DNA of 64,000 nucleotides from Strongylocentrotus droebachiensis (Eukaryota > Echinodermata > Echinoidea > Camarodonta > Strongylocentrotidae), in the NCBI GenBank assembly GCA_035222895.1, contig JAVYIG010000165.1:325001-389000 (forward strand). Reading direction: 5' to 3'. A model generated the notes under the pieces. That model saw nothing but the letters and a program-made list of their open reading frames with translations, searched no databases and was not told where the DNA came from. Of this stretch, positions 1 to 12,090 are shown one piece after another. Made by a program: the position numbers and the translations under genes. Every line of letters begins with the position of its first letter. Positions within the stretch are counted from its first letter, which is position 1.

Positions 1-704
1 GTTTCGATACGGATAGCTGTTGCAAGGCAAGTTCAGACTAGTCTCGGAAAAATGCGCAGTGCTCCTCGTAGTTAGCTGTAATCCGTGCCAGAACGAACCC
101 AAACAAAGACGTGATCGTAACGAGAAAAAATCATTAAAAACTACGAGAGCACAATTTGAAAGATAACTACTCAAAATTATCGTAAGCAGATACATAACTT
201 GGAGGAATAATACAATAGTTGTCCAAGAAAAGCCACAGAAATAGTGATATTTAAGGAGTTACTATAGGTACAATCATTATCGGAATGGGCCTGCTGATAT
301 GTCCGAATTACACGTTATTTGGTTTCTAGCCTCGTGTTCTAACACGAGGCTAGAAACCAAATAACGCCCTCTACGGTAAAAAGCAGTATAACAAAGGATT
401 CGAGTATTTGCAGCAAGCCCCTTGCGATAAAAATGTACCCAGTTACTCCTCGATTATCACAATTTCTTTGGCATTTCTTGGGCGATTATTGGATTCTTTG
501 TACAAGTTATTTATCTGATTATCGTAATTTTGAGCAGTAGTTGTCTTTCCAATTGTGCTCTCGTAGTTTTTAATGATTTTTTTCTCGTTACGATCACGTC
601 TTTGTTTGGGTTCGTTCTGGCACGCATTACAGCTAACAAGGAGCACTGCGCATTTTTCCGAGACTAGTCTGAACTTGCCTTGCAACAGCTATCCGTATCG
701 AAAC
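1..704. repeat. Long palindromic (foldback) element, possibly cut by the window edge
   Basis: Bases 1-290 and about 440-704 are imperfect reverse complements. The start GTTTCGATACGGATAGCTGT pairs with the end ACAGCTATCCGTATCGAAAC at 685-704. Differences and small indels between arms suggest an old foldback transposon or palindromic MITE. The frame on the minus strand at 443-685 lies wholly inside one arm and shows no recognisable protein. Confidence 0.85.
313..366. repeat. Perfect 54-nt hairpin at the centre of the foldback
   Basis: Two 26-nt arms pair perfectly around a 2-nt loop (CT). The stem begins CGTTATTTGG and closes CGTGTT/AACACG. It is far better preserved than the surrounding arms. 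Confidence 0.9.
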
Positions 705-1194
705 TTCTTGTGATTACCAAGTAATTTTCAGCTTTTAAAAGAAGCATGCGGTGTTCAAAATCAAAGAAAAAATATCTATTTTGTTTTTAAAAATTATTCG
801 ATCGGTATGTTGTAAAGGAGTACTTTTTAGAAAGCCGTTTTATTATTCAAACATTAATGTTTTTTGACCCGATTTATTCAACCTGCATGAATCAAAATGG
901 CGGCTCGATCGTTGTCTTTATATTTTTGCTCCAGTTTTTTTTACTTTTAGAGGCACGATAATGGCACTAAACATCGCCAATCATGGATAAAAATAATGTC
1001 AAATGGAAGAATATACCGATCTGTGCCGAGGTATGCATGTGTTGATTTATTTGACTGATAAAAAAGGTCACTTTTAAGGGACATACTGATGATATGCGCT
1101 TTTTATAGAGGCAAGTGACAAATCCTGCGAGCTGATTTCGGGACACCGGGTCCCGATCGGTGCAAGGCCGTCGGGACCCGGTTTATGAAAATCC

Positions 1195-1365
1195 CGACAT
1201 GACTCAGGCCTAAATAAAAGGTGGACTGGTTGATTTAGAATCTTTGTTAAATACTTTTGGATGTTAGCTTTAATATACATGTATGTCACATTCTAAAGAA
1301 ACATAAAGCAGGACCAATCAAATTTTCAAGTATGGTAAGGAGTATGAATAAATTAGTTGTTAACT
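1195..1365. repeat. Dispersed repeat, copy A (second copy at 21390-21555)
   Basis: Shares blocks in the same order with 21390-21555: GACTGGTT, a TTTGNTGAATACTTTTxGAT-like segment, AGCTTTAATAT, AAACATAAA, then GGTAAGGAnTATGAATAA. The family is unknown. Both copies follow a GTGACxxAGGC(C/T)TAAAT-like boundary. Confidence 0.6.
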
Positions 1366-2553
1366 GTGCAATGTATATCCCACACGATATTGTTATTAAA
1401 AAACAGTCTCCATGAACTAATAAGGATCACCTTCTTTATATCACAGAAAGTTGAAAGAGAACCACTTAGGTAGTGACCATGGCAAAATTATAATTATTTA
1501 CTCATTTCGTCCAGCATTAATATTTGCCTACAAACCTGGCCCCCCTCCTTGAACAAAAACCAAAGTATGTGTGTACAAGTATGTTACATTTGAATAAAGA
1601 CTGTATACTGTATGTAGTTTGATTCATTTTTTCCCCTGTGATGCATTACTCATCCTGAGTCAAAGTTGTCTAGAGTTGAGAAATGATGCATGACTATAAA
1701 ACAGTCACTGTCAACTCCAACTGAAATATAGTAACACACTTCCTTCCACCAATACAAAATAATAAGAGCTGAGAGTAATGTACAAGAAGCTATGGATAGT
1801 AAAAAAATGAATACAAACCCTGGAAATATAGAAATGAAATGTTTTGTTATATTTTTTTCCTAAATGCAATCTAGCAATCTTTGTTCTTTCTTTTCTAATC
1901 TATAATTTAGCCATATCTGAAGATTCATCTCCTATTATTCCTGCCTTGCCCAACTACACTAATATATATTTCATATCTTTTCTTTTCAAATTATTATCTC
2001 TAAACAAATATATTTTGGAAACAAGACTGTTTCTTATAAAACATACAAACAAATAAAGGTGTTCTGTAGCATATCTTTTCATGAGTGTGAATATTGTTGA
2101 GTGTGAGAGTGATTTGATTTTTTTTGGGGAAAAAACATCAGTGTAAATGTATATCTCACATAAAAGATACAAGAATATGATTGAGAATACACCTTACAGT
2201 GGCCAGTTGGCCTGTACTTGTGGTGAAGAAGAAAGCTTTTATAGGATCAGGTCACAAAAAAGAGAAAACACGATATGTAATAGTGTATGAATTACTACCA
2301 TTTGTTCCTGAATGTGTAGAATGTATATCATACGCTACCAACTCTTTTTTTGCCAAGGCCAAAAAAGTGTGCGGGACAAAATTAACTACACCACCGAGAG
2401 GAAGAAGCTGTTCCTGTTTCAGATAACTTAGTTCACTTTTCCAAGTAAAAGTTAACTCAATTTGCTCACTTCAAAGTAATGAATACAATGGTGAAGACAG
2501 GAAGAGGAAGTCTATCAATTCTTTACGATCCCTCAATCATTTGGCTTCTACTC

Positions 2554-2645
2554 ATTTCACCTCTTCCTCCTCCACCTTCTCAATGAGTAATGATTGTATT
2601 TCACCTCTTCCTCCTCCACCTTCTCAATGAGTAATGATTGTATTT
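2554..2645. repeat. Tandem duplication, 44-bp unit x2
   Basis: Two identical 44-bp units run head to tail, each carrying TTTCACCTCTTCCTCCTCCA followed by CTTCTCAATGAGTAATGATT. Confidence 0.9.
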
Positions 2646-4654
2646 GTCATCCTTGATATCATTGCCATTCAGTCAACCTAACCAAACAATACCATTCAAA
2701 TCAACTCACATTATCACAACAAACATCCTTCCTTTATACAAAAGCCAGTGAGACCAGACTGCTATATTTCAAGGTTATGAATTCAAAAGTTAGTGTGTAA
2801 CTGAGGACTAGAGTAAACACAAGTTCATGTCAATGTGGATTTAAAAAGGAATGACTAATTGACAATAAATTTCACAACCAAATGTGAGCAAGACAGGAAG
2901 AAAATATAACCTTCACTAGACTACATGTACAAGTAGGCCTTCTATTCATACACACCACCCCATTATAAGACCTCAAATCCCATTAAAGCTAAGCTTTATA
3001 GTTTATCCCATCATAGGCTTCATTATATTGCTCTACCACTAACTCAATTTTAAGAGTTATGTGCTTCATTAGAACAGCACTTTATTACAGAACCCTTGAC
3101 AAAATTGCAGAAACTCTATGAAATATATTGATAACAACAAACAAGATGACACACACACATCGTCCAAGCACACAGTACAAGCGGTTTTCACACTCACACA
3201 AACAAAACACACAAACCCACGTTTACCCACATGCATGTAGACACACACCCCCATACAACAACCCCATACACACACAGTAAACAAATACTGGAAGGAATAT
3301 ATTTTGATGATTTGCACCAATAGTTCACAATGTAAACGTCCAAAGTCTGCTTAATGAATCGTCTCACAACAAACAGTGAGTGGGTAAGCTTTGCCATGAA
3401 TCATGCATCACAATCGGATTATTAGCTTCTTTTCCCTCAAGTCTGCTTTGAGGCAGCGCAACATGGAGCGCTCCCTCCTGTCACGGCTCGCTAATTCTCC
3501 AGATTTAATGGGTGTTCAATACCAATCCCAAATTACACACAACTGCATGGACTGATGAAATATGCATAGCTTTCCCCGGCTCTGAGCTGATCTTCAATCA
3601 CCTAGATTGGTGGATTATTTATTTATAGAAAAAAAATGCACTTTCAAAACACTCACTGATTGTTTTCATACACAATATACAATCCAATTTAAAACTGAAC
3701 ATTTTTCAAGTGTCAAAGCAATTTAATCCCTTATTCCACTTTGTTCTCCTTTCCACTTAATAATTGGATATGGAAACTGGGAATGATTAAGGTCTCAGCT
3801 TACTGTTTCCTATTTTTCCTCACATATCAGTAAATGTATAATTAACTATTTCTTAAATCAGGCCATGTACACCTCCACACTCTAACCAGATCTATATAAG
3901 TATTGTCCATGGTTTATATGAAGAAATTTCCTCTTTAAATCTTTGACATTAATCAGACAATATACTTCCTAGTTGACAGGGCACCTCTCCCCTCAATATT
4001 ATGTAAATAGTTATAAACACGACCCCATTCTCTGCCCCCCCCCCCCTAACATATAAAGACAAGACTGACTGATCATGAAAATCTTGAATGTGACCTTTGT
4101 GCCCTTGAGATGTAGTTAAGCTTCTACATGTAGGTCAACAACTGATATCATTGAGATTTATCAAACATGGTCACATATGAAGGCCTACATGTAAGTTAGC
4201 CTAATAACAGATGTTTCTAGCATACTTATTATACACAAATTTGCAACTCATTGAATGATGAAAATAATAGTAGTCAACATGTAATATTTATATCAACAAA
4301 TGACAATTGTTGATGAATCTACATGCCACTAATGCTTGAAAATCATTCTGTATGACAAGATTTAGGTTTACTGGCATATCTTTTACAGGTAACAATATGA
4401 TTTAAGGACTTTATTTTTAGAACTCATTTTCTATAAACGACATAACATAAAAAATATGTTAATAAAAAATAAGAGCAATCATAGTCTAAGAACTGGACTT
4501 TGCACAGCCATCAAGCTAGTATTGTGGCAGACTGATCAATAGAGACAAAGTCAGCCAGTGTCTGAATCAAAAAATTCCAATGAACTTTGGCCACTTCATA
4601 CTACAGCAATCTAGTTGATTACCAAAACTAGTAAGGAGGCGTGTTTTGCTCATG

Positions 4655-4740
4655 CATAATAATAAAAATAATAATAAATGGTTTCTTTTATAGCGCTATA
4701 TCTCATTGACAATTGATCAAGGCGTTTTACAAAACAAATA
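4655..4740. repeat. SINE 3'-tail-like fragment
   Basis: An AAT-repeat run is followed by TTTTATAGCGCTATATCTCA and an AAGGCGTTTTACAA segment. The same order (trinucleotide run, TTATA-AGCG, then an AGCGCTTxxxA block) is seen at the 3' ends of the SINEs at 22345-22400 and 54135-54425. Confidence 0.5.
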
Positions 4741-4839
4741 AGTCAATGAATGCATGTCTCCTAATATGTAGATGCATATACATGTAATTACTTACCTACA
4801 TGTAATTGCTATGAATACTTTGGGAACTATGCTTGTACA

Positions 4840-4975
4840 AGGCCTCAGGGCTTTATTTATGTACAGGTAGTACCCCATTTCATTTCTAAATTTGTTCATG
4901 AATAATTTTGTATCTTTTGTATCAATGTAATTTTTGATCGAGAATGAAATAAATGCGAATTCAATTCAATTACAT
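4840..4975 (+). mobile_element. 3' end of a non-LTR retrotransposon (L2/CR1-like)
   Basis: A short 3'UTR-like stretch runs ...TTTTTGATCGAGAATGAAATAAATGCGAATTC and then ends in AATTCAATTCAATT repeats. A polyadenylation-like AATAAA close to a short microsatellite tail is typical of L2/CR1-clade LINE 3' ends. No coding part remains. Confidence 0.4.
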
Positions 4976-6033
4976 TCAGAAATCTTAAAATCATCCCTAC
5001 TTATCTGATGTAATTTCATTGTTTTTGTTATGTTCCTACTCCATTGCATGATCAGCAAATTTCCAGTTTCCGATATTAGTTCAGTAAAGGAAACCTCTCT
5101 TCTCGACCTCTCTATACATAATCTCTCTAGATCTTTTACAGGTTCATTGCCGTGGGGGGGGGGGGGGGTATGAGAGAGAGGGAAGAGTAGCCAACTTCCG
5201 GATTAAAATCGACTTCCTCAGACATATTAAGGATAGCAGTGACATGAGTCTGAAATTAGACAGTGATTCTAAACACTACCTGCCTGGTTGGTCTGTATGT
5301 TATCAAGTATTTACTTGGCACACACCCAGCCCTGGATGGCTAACATTAAACTATGCATAGGCCTGCTATGTCAAATTAACTCTCACTTCTCCCCTCTCAT
5401 CATTCTAAGATCTGTGAGTCACGCTATAAAATGCATTTAGGAAGTTTTTAGCTGATCATGAGATATGAATAGAATCAGCCTTCAACCAGGTCAAATTACA
5501 TCACTATGAAGCTACTCTCAAGCCTTACCTTGAGGAGCTGTTACTAGATACTGCTCATGTTCTACTTGTTTCAACTGACCATCAAAACAAATCTCATCAT
5601 GGCCAGACTACTGGACATCTGTAATTGACCTTTCCCAATTTGAGAAGAAACTCTAAACTCTTTAATTAAGTCTATTTGTCAGTTTTAAATTGATGATTGT
5701 AAACTGCACTACAGTAGGTATAATGGATTTACCATTAAACGGTAAGCCTAAGGTTGCAACTTTTTTTTCCATTTTAAACCCAGCCTACCTTTTAAAATCA
5801 TAACATAGCAAGAAGATCCCAACTCAGTAAAGTCAGTATAATACTACGCAGTTAAGGGTTGGTCATATGTCAACATGCTCCAAAGAAAAGGAATCTTTTC
5901 AATGATTCTGTAGGGTATTTCTACAAGCTGGATAAGGACAATGGTAGATATATCTGCATTCCACAGACCTGGTGAAGAGTCATACATGCATATCCATTGA
6001 CTGCTGACTGACTTACGATTCTCCACACCTAAT

Positions 6034-6180
6034 GCTACGGTCACAAAGGTTCGTACAAACGATAATTTTGTACGAATCTCCCTGTTTTTCCATTGTCTTC
6101 CCGAATTTCCATTGTCTGAAAATCGTTTGTACAGCGTTCGTAGCAGTTTGTAATGGCATTTGTGACTCAGGCTTTACCCA
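6034..6180. mobile_element. Short MITE, CTACGGTCACAAA termini, copy 1
   Basis: Begins GCTACGGTCACAAAG and ends CATTTGTGACTCAGGC, with an internal GTTCGTAC/GTACGAA dyad. The copy at 21293-21390 shares the termini, the internal CGAATCTCC, and the TCTTCCCGAATTTCCAT motif. Confidence 0.65.
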
Positions 6181-6278
6181 TGTCTGACACTGCCAATCCA
6201 ATATCAACCTACTGTACTATTCTCCACCTGGGTACAGAACAACTGATTGACATTTATAGTCTTAAACTTCTTTCTTAC

Positions 6279-6399
6279 CTTTTCTTGAAAAAACGAACAA
6301 TGAAAGTGTGGTGTTGTTCCTGAGATGGACAGCATTCGCATGTTTTCATGATGCGGGTTGAACACCCTAACCGTTCTTATTTCTGGCATGCCCACCGCA
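6279..6399 (-). CDS. TMEM131: TMEM131 homologue, coding exon 5
   Basis: A 121-nt exon from the acceptor TTTTTCAG to the donor GTAAGA. It encodes residues 100-140, opening AVGMPEIRTVRVFNPHHENM and closing TTPHFHCSFFQEK. This lines up with human TMEM131 immediately after the RFEP block: VGMP, then hydrophobic-V-x-NP, then SISxTTxHFHxSFF. It is a beta-strand-rich part of the PapD-like domain. The exon ends in phase 0. The following exon, expected to encode a conserved GN(T/S)SFDVVFLAR-like segment, was not found between 1 and 6278 and probably lies beyond the left edge. Confidence 0.93.
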
Positions 6400-6478
6400 C
6401 TGAAAAATAAAAGAAGAAAAAAAAAAAAACATAATTCTATTAAGGCTGAAGAGTATATATTATATATACATGTATATA

Positions 6479-6511
<33 letters not shown>

Positions 6512-9173
6512 GGGGGGGGGGGGGTAATTCACAACAAAGTTTCGAAGAATATTTAAAGCTGAAAATTTCAAACACAATTAAAAGAAACTTTTAAAAACAT
6601 TATCAATGATTGCTGACTATTAGAATACTTTCCTTGAGGTTGACATATATGTTAAATACAAGAAAATACCAAACATCTTCTATGAAAGACCGAGTTGAGG
6701 AATTAATTACATATTCTGCTTTCGGTTTCCCATGAGCTTACAATGAAGTGGAGGCCTAACAAAACATGGGGATATACATGTACATAAAATTAACGGAATC
6801 ATACTGGCAAAATAGCCTGACATTCTTTATATATTCACACTTGATCACAGTAATGATCATATTAGTTTTTACAATTTTCTTGCCAAAAAAATTCTGAAGG
6901 ACTTGCTTCCTTCTACGCCCATATAAAGAAAGACTAAAATAGTAAAAGAAAAACAATTTGTATTTCATCTTCAGTTCTCAGACGTTTCCTGGGTTTCTCT
7001 TCATTGTTTATTCAGACTCCTCTCAAAAGATGTTCCCTTACTGGCGATACACAGTGCATGTTTAGTCTGTAAATACACATCTCTTCTTTCATGTTTTCTT
7101 TTTAGTAATGTATGAAACCACAAAGATAACACTATATTGCTCAAGCAATACAATTTATGCAACTTTGCATGAATTAAGTTTAGAAACTTGTAAAAATGAA
7201 GTTCATCTGCTATGAGGAAACAATGAAAGAGCTTAATTTTCATTTGTGATGAAACAGATACAGTGGCAGACAGGAGGGGTTTCTTGTAAAATCATGTGCA
7301 GTTTCATTCATTCATTTACTGAGACGCCTTTTTTTCTCTTTCCCAGTACTCTTTTGAATGGACACGTAGACTGGATGATTAAATACAGTCTGCCAATTTC
7401 TGGTAGAGCTTCCTTGTTCTATTAGGATTAAAAAACTACAACAAGCTCGCTCATAATTGATTCATTAACTTCATAAATGGGAGATAAAGAATACACAGCT
7501 CCTACTGAATGTCTCATAACAAACACTTAATAAAGAGAGTGGTCTTAAAAACCCTGAAAATGCAGGATATCAAGAAACAATAAATGGCACTTTGTCATAA
7601 AAGTCTACCACTAGCCAACAGACCCACTGCAATGTGAGCACAAAGAGAGACATACATGTAGCTGCAGTGGATAAAATATAGGCAAAGGCCCCTGGTTTGC
7701 AAACAAAATTATACTGAAATATATCATTGTTTTATTCAGAGTTCTAAAGTTTAATTTTTTAATCTTTTCTCTTTCCTTTCTATCTCTTTTAATCTATCTC
7801 TGCCGTGAATTCTGATAAGTATTCAACCGAAAAGTAAGTGTTCATACACGTAGTTCATTATGTCTGATCCCTTGCTTGCATGTCATGCTAGATAGCAATT
7901 AGAGTTCCAAGTATTATCCAACAGTTTAACCCACACAGATGTAGGCCTCTATATATTTATTATATGCCGTTTCTGAATAATTTCTGTATAAATAAGGGTA
8001 TTACATGTACCATCTTCGCTTTTATAATATGATATTCTGTTAGGGGTTGTATGTCATCCAATATTAATAATGACTGCACCAAGGTTACATTAATACGCCA
8101 TACACAGGAGGCAGGCAACGAGCATACAACCCTGAATCTCCATTTATGAAATCATACAATTCCTGTCTGAGAAACACAATAGATAGCTGTTATCATTGCT
8201 CCACTGTCACGTACATGTAGGCTTTTTTTCTCTCTCTCTCTCTCATTGTTCACCAAACGTGGCAAGGCTACAAAGATACACTGAATAGATTGATATAAAC
8301 TGCAAAGTGAACTGATATTGATTTATTGATAGGACATTGGTAAAACACACTGTACATGTAGATACCATAGTTACTACCAACCCTTTCAGTGCACTTCTAT
8401 TATTAATTATAATCAAACAATTTCTTTTACTCCATTCTTCTCATCAAGACATGATTATAAACAGAAATTATCCTCTCTTTCTCTCTCTCTCTCTCTCTCT
8501 TCCGAATGTCCTCTTTCTGCTCATGTGCCTCAAGTGAGTTAATTTGTAGAATTCCATTCCCATGAACACAAACACAAAAATGCACATGTACTGTTTATCC
8601 AGCAGTCCCTGGGGTTAATACACTGAACTTCATTCTTCACTCTCCTTATCATAATTATGAAGCTGATCCTATAATGGATGTTGTAATACAACCCCACAGA
8701 GGATCTGCTAATAACTACTCAATGAAATACAATCTTCTAATTTAGATCAAATACTATTTGGATTTGTGTTGCTCAATATGAATGTATAGCCAAGAAAATG
8801 GGGGAAAGTGGAAATCTATGAAAATATGCCATTAGAAATGTGATTTACATACAGCTCAGTGTAGATTAATTGTTTCTGTCCCAGGGGCCTAAGTATCCAG
8901 GGCAGCAGAAATAAGTCAATTACAGTTTCATTAATGAGCTTCTCATATGAAGGAGGGTACCTTGAATCAATCTTGATCTCTTCATATTCCTGCTCAGGAA
9001 TTGTGTAGTTACAAGAGACGCAGGTGTCTTTAGTTTTTCTAACAGTTATTTTAGTCACATACCGTCTCGGGATGTCGTAGTCATCAAATCAATTTTGATT
9101 TTAGCAGAATTTAGAATATGGAATTCTATTCAGATACAAATTTATTTAAAGTATAAGGAATACTTTTACTTAC
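6400..9173. other. TMEM131 intron 4
   Basis: Intronic on the minus strand. It holds a T29G12-type homopolymer junction at 6482-6524, CT microsatellites at 8229-8244 and 8476-8500, and otherwise unremarkable AT-rich DNA. The open frame at 8816-9058 (minus) lies in the intron just past the exon 4 donor and is not a gene. Confidence 0.6.
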
Positions 9174-9254
9174 TGTTCACCAAAATCTAACATTGCTGGT
9201 TCAAATCTAAGCGCTGAATTCCATTGAATTCCCATGTGCTGTGTTTTGCTGGCT
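9174..9254 (-). CDS. TMEM131: TMEM131 homologue, coding exon 4
   Basis: An 81-nt exon with a strong acceptor (CTTTTCTTTACAG) and a GTAAGT donor. It encodes ASKTQHMGIQWNSA then LRFEPAMLDFGE. The RFEPxMLDFxE block is a hallmark of the TMEM131 N-terminal region, where the human protein reads RFEPPMLDFHE. Only one of the three frames is open. It ends two bases into a codon, completed by the first base of exon 5. This starts the PapD-like luminal region of the protein. Confidence 0.92.
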
Positions 9255-9764
9255 CTGTAAAGAAAAGAAAAACATAGAAAAGAATAATTAATATGTAAAT
9301 AGTCCACCATGCCTTTACATTTTAAGGTGATAGTAAGTTACCTGTGATACACTTTTACAAGTATCTTAAATCTCTCTACAAAGTAGGAAAAAATAAGAAA
9401 TGACAACAGGAAAATCATTAGGTGATGGGTAGGAGAGTAAATGGTTCAATTCAATAACAAAAGCTAAGAACTAGTCAAGAATATTAATTTGGCAACTCTG
9501 TTAAGTAATTATGATGGCCATTCACTCTCTGTATGTGAAATAAATGCAAGTCCATGAGGTTTAGAGGAAGTTGTACAAATTAAAACATTGGAAACTCTAA
9601 GTGAAATATTAGGGTCCATTCTAAAATAAAAGAAATAATGAAATAATAGTCATTGTTAGTTTCTTCTCAAATAACACAGCCTATTAAAAGCGAGTGTGCA
9701 TCACTGTTATGCATGTACATGTACTATTCATGAAACCCATTGAATAATGATGCTAATGTGGTTT

Positions 9765-9945
9765 GATTAGCAAGTGGCGCTTGTAAAATGGCGACTGGCT
9801 GGAATGCTCCCCAGGGAGTGGAGAATGTGCATACCTTGTGTGCGGGTAAGCCTGAATCCGATGACCGGGGTAATAATATGTTCCGCGCCTAGAAACGTAG
9901 TATTAGGCGCATTATAAATGTGAGCTATTATTATTATTATTATTA
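9765..9945. repeat. Dispersed SINE-like repeat, copy 1
   Basis: Contains TGTAAAATGGCGACTGGCTG, CTCCCCAGGGAGTGGAGAAT and GTGTGCGGGTAAGCCTGAA in order. It finishes in a TAAATGTGAGC plus ATT-repeat tail at 9900-9945. The first part occurs again, reversed, at 20565-20665. An ATT tail next to a short conserved 3' block suggests a SINE. Confidence 0.6.
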
Positions 9946-11835
9946 ACCTTTGAAGATAATCCTATACATGTATGTTCATGTATATTGTATATGTACCTCT
10001 TCATTAGGGTTTGTTCAGGTTTTATGTTCATGTAGTTCATTCTAAACCAAATATATTATAAAATAGTCAATTAGGAAATTAGTTTTAACTTTTAAAAAGG
10101 ATACACTACCCAGCACTTAAGAGATCAGAATAAAATATATTTTGAATTCACTTTTACGACTTGTAAGTGGTTTGGTGTTTATTATAGAATGAAATTACCC
10201 AGCCAATGGCTATTACCCTTCTATATAGCAATCACTTCTACCCAGTATGAAAAAACCTCTATTCATCAATCTAATGGACTCTTTCATCTCACTGCAAATG
10301 TATTTTTCATTGCTTTTCAATTCAACATTCAAAAATTAACAATTATTCATTTATATTGCTTCCTTGTATGGTACAGAGATTTTAGTAAATTTTCATTGAA
10401 AAATTAATTATTTCAGTCAGTTATTGTCAAGCTCTGGCAAAATGGGTTGTAAGAGCCCAATTATTACTTTGATTGACTTGTATAAGTACAATAGTTTTTT
10501 TTAGTCAAAGGCTTCCACAAATTTCAAGTAGCTCTCATTACTATGCCCTGTGCCATCCAGGCCATCCAGGCATACATGTATGAACCATTGTACAAATGGC
10601 TTTACGTTGATGCCAGTATGCCACCCCACAAACCCATCATGCCTCTTCATTTCATTAATACCCCTTCTCTCTATTCACTCTCCTCCACTCATCCCATTCT
10701 CATCAACTAATTAGTAGACCCTAGCACCAGTTGTCATGGACACAGTTCATCTGCACTCTAACTCGCATTAACTAATCAGCTTATATGTTTGAGTACTGTA
10801 CTGTACATGCTACCAGTACAGTGTGCATCATTACAATGCAGTGTGTATTAAAACTAAATTGACTAGTACCCTCACTTCCTATTCATTATCCCATTTTGAA
10901 CAATTCTTTAAAAAAGGGGGAAAAAAACCTAGATACCAGTTTAAATTTACATCTATAATGTCACCATTGTCATGATAATTCCACATCCAAAGTAGACTTC
11001 AAACACTTTCCTTACTGTTTATTGACAGGGGGGGGGCACAACAATTTTAATTCTTTATTCTTTGAGCTAAGTATACATCATGGTCCAGTGACTGATGGAC
11101 AAACAACTCTGCTCATAAAAAACAAATTTTTGACATTTCAGAATCACTAAAGCTAAAATACAATGCATACACCGCAGTATTCTAATAACAGCCTTGGAAT
11201 TGGAAAGCATTGTTGTTGTTAACCAGTCTATAAGGCAAAATTACAAAAATAATAAGTTTCATGATTTTTTCAAAAAAGGAGGAGGCAGGGTATAACTATT
11301 TGCTATTTTTTTCTCCAAGATGGATGACATGCTAAATACAGCTGGCCAAAGTATTTTTTTTCCACAGATATTGTGCTGTTTGAGTATACTGATGCAATGT
11401 ATGACAAAATAAATGATTTGTATCATTTTGGTCCACTTGCTAAGCAATTTACAAAATTCAGAAACAGTGAAAATATGTCATGTGTTCATTTTGATTTATA
11501 CAAAATGTACATCACACCCTTCTTCTGAATAGTAAATAGCGAATAAAAAAGGAGGCGGCAGCCAAAAAGGAGGTGGGCAGGGACGAGAAATTCTTTTTTT
11601 TTAATATTTGGCCTAAAGAAAACTAAGCAAAAATGAGGAATACTTTTTCTTTTCATATGAAGATGGCTTACAATGACAAACACCCAGTGTATTACAACTG
11701 GAACTACTTCTGGGTAAAAGAAAAAGGAATATTTGAAAGGGCTCTTGCTTCAGAAATTGTAAGCAATGTTTAAAAAAGGGACAGATATTTACCCCCCCCC
11801 CCAAAAAAAAAAAAAATCTATTATAATAATACGAC

Positions 11836-12090
11836 AAGCTCCATGGGTCCGATTGTGGGCGGTCCCAAGCTCCATGGGTCCGATTGTGAGCGGTCCGATG
11901 ACGTATTTCGCGTCGAAACGCGTCGATCTGCATCACCTAACGAGGCTCCGGGCTCGACGTCGGGAGAGCTATCTCCTCCCGGACGACGGGTCGAGGGGGG
12001 ACGGGACCCGACCCGGGGGACGAGGAATTCTTTTCTACGTGGAAACGGCCGGGTTTTTTACCCATTCTGTCCCGCCATCGACCGGGAAAT
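11836..12090. repeat. 31-bp direct repeat at the edge of a GC-rich island
   Basis: AAGCTCCATGGGTCCGATTG plus TGGGCGGTCCC occurs twice head to tail (11836-11866 and 11867-11897). A segment up to about 12090 follows that is rich in CG (GACGTCGGG, ACGGGACCCGACCCGGG) inside AT-rich surroundings. No coding assignment is possible. Confidence 0.6.

Larger units (their letters stand above)
705..6278. other. TMEM131 intron 5 (left part): repeats, no gene seen
   Basis: Downstream of exon 5 on the minus strand and presumably intronic. It holds a diverged repeat at 1125-1365 related to 21390-21560, a 44-bp tandem duplication, AC-rich sequence at 3150-3280, poly-C near 4037 and poly-G near 5155. A SINE-like tail lies at 4655-4740, and a LINE-like 3' end at 4840-4975 finishes in AATTC repeats. 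The small open frames here (for example 2181-2426 plus, 3069-3397 minus) show no family features. Confidence 0.5.

Noticed and set aside
5844..6207. Minus frames downstream of TMEM131 exon 5
   Set aside because: They overlap a MITE and do not encode the expected next TMEM131 segment.
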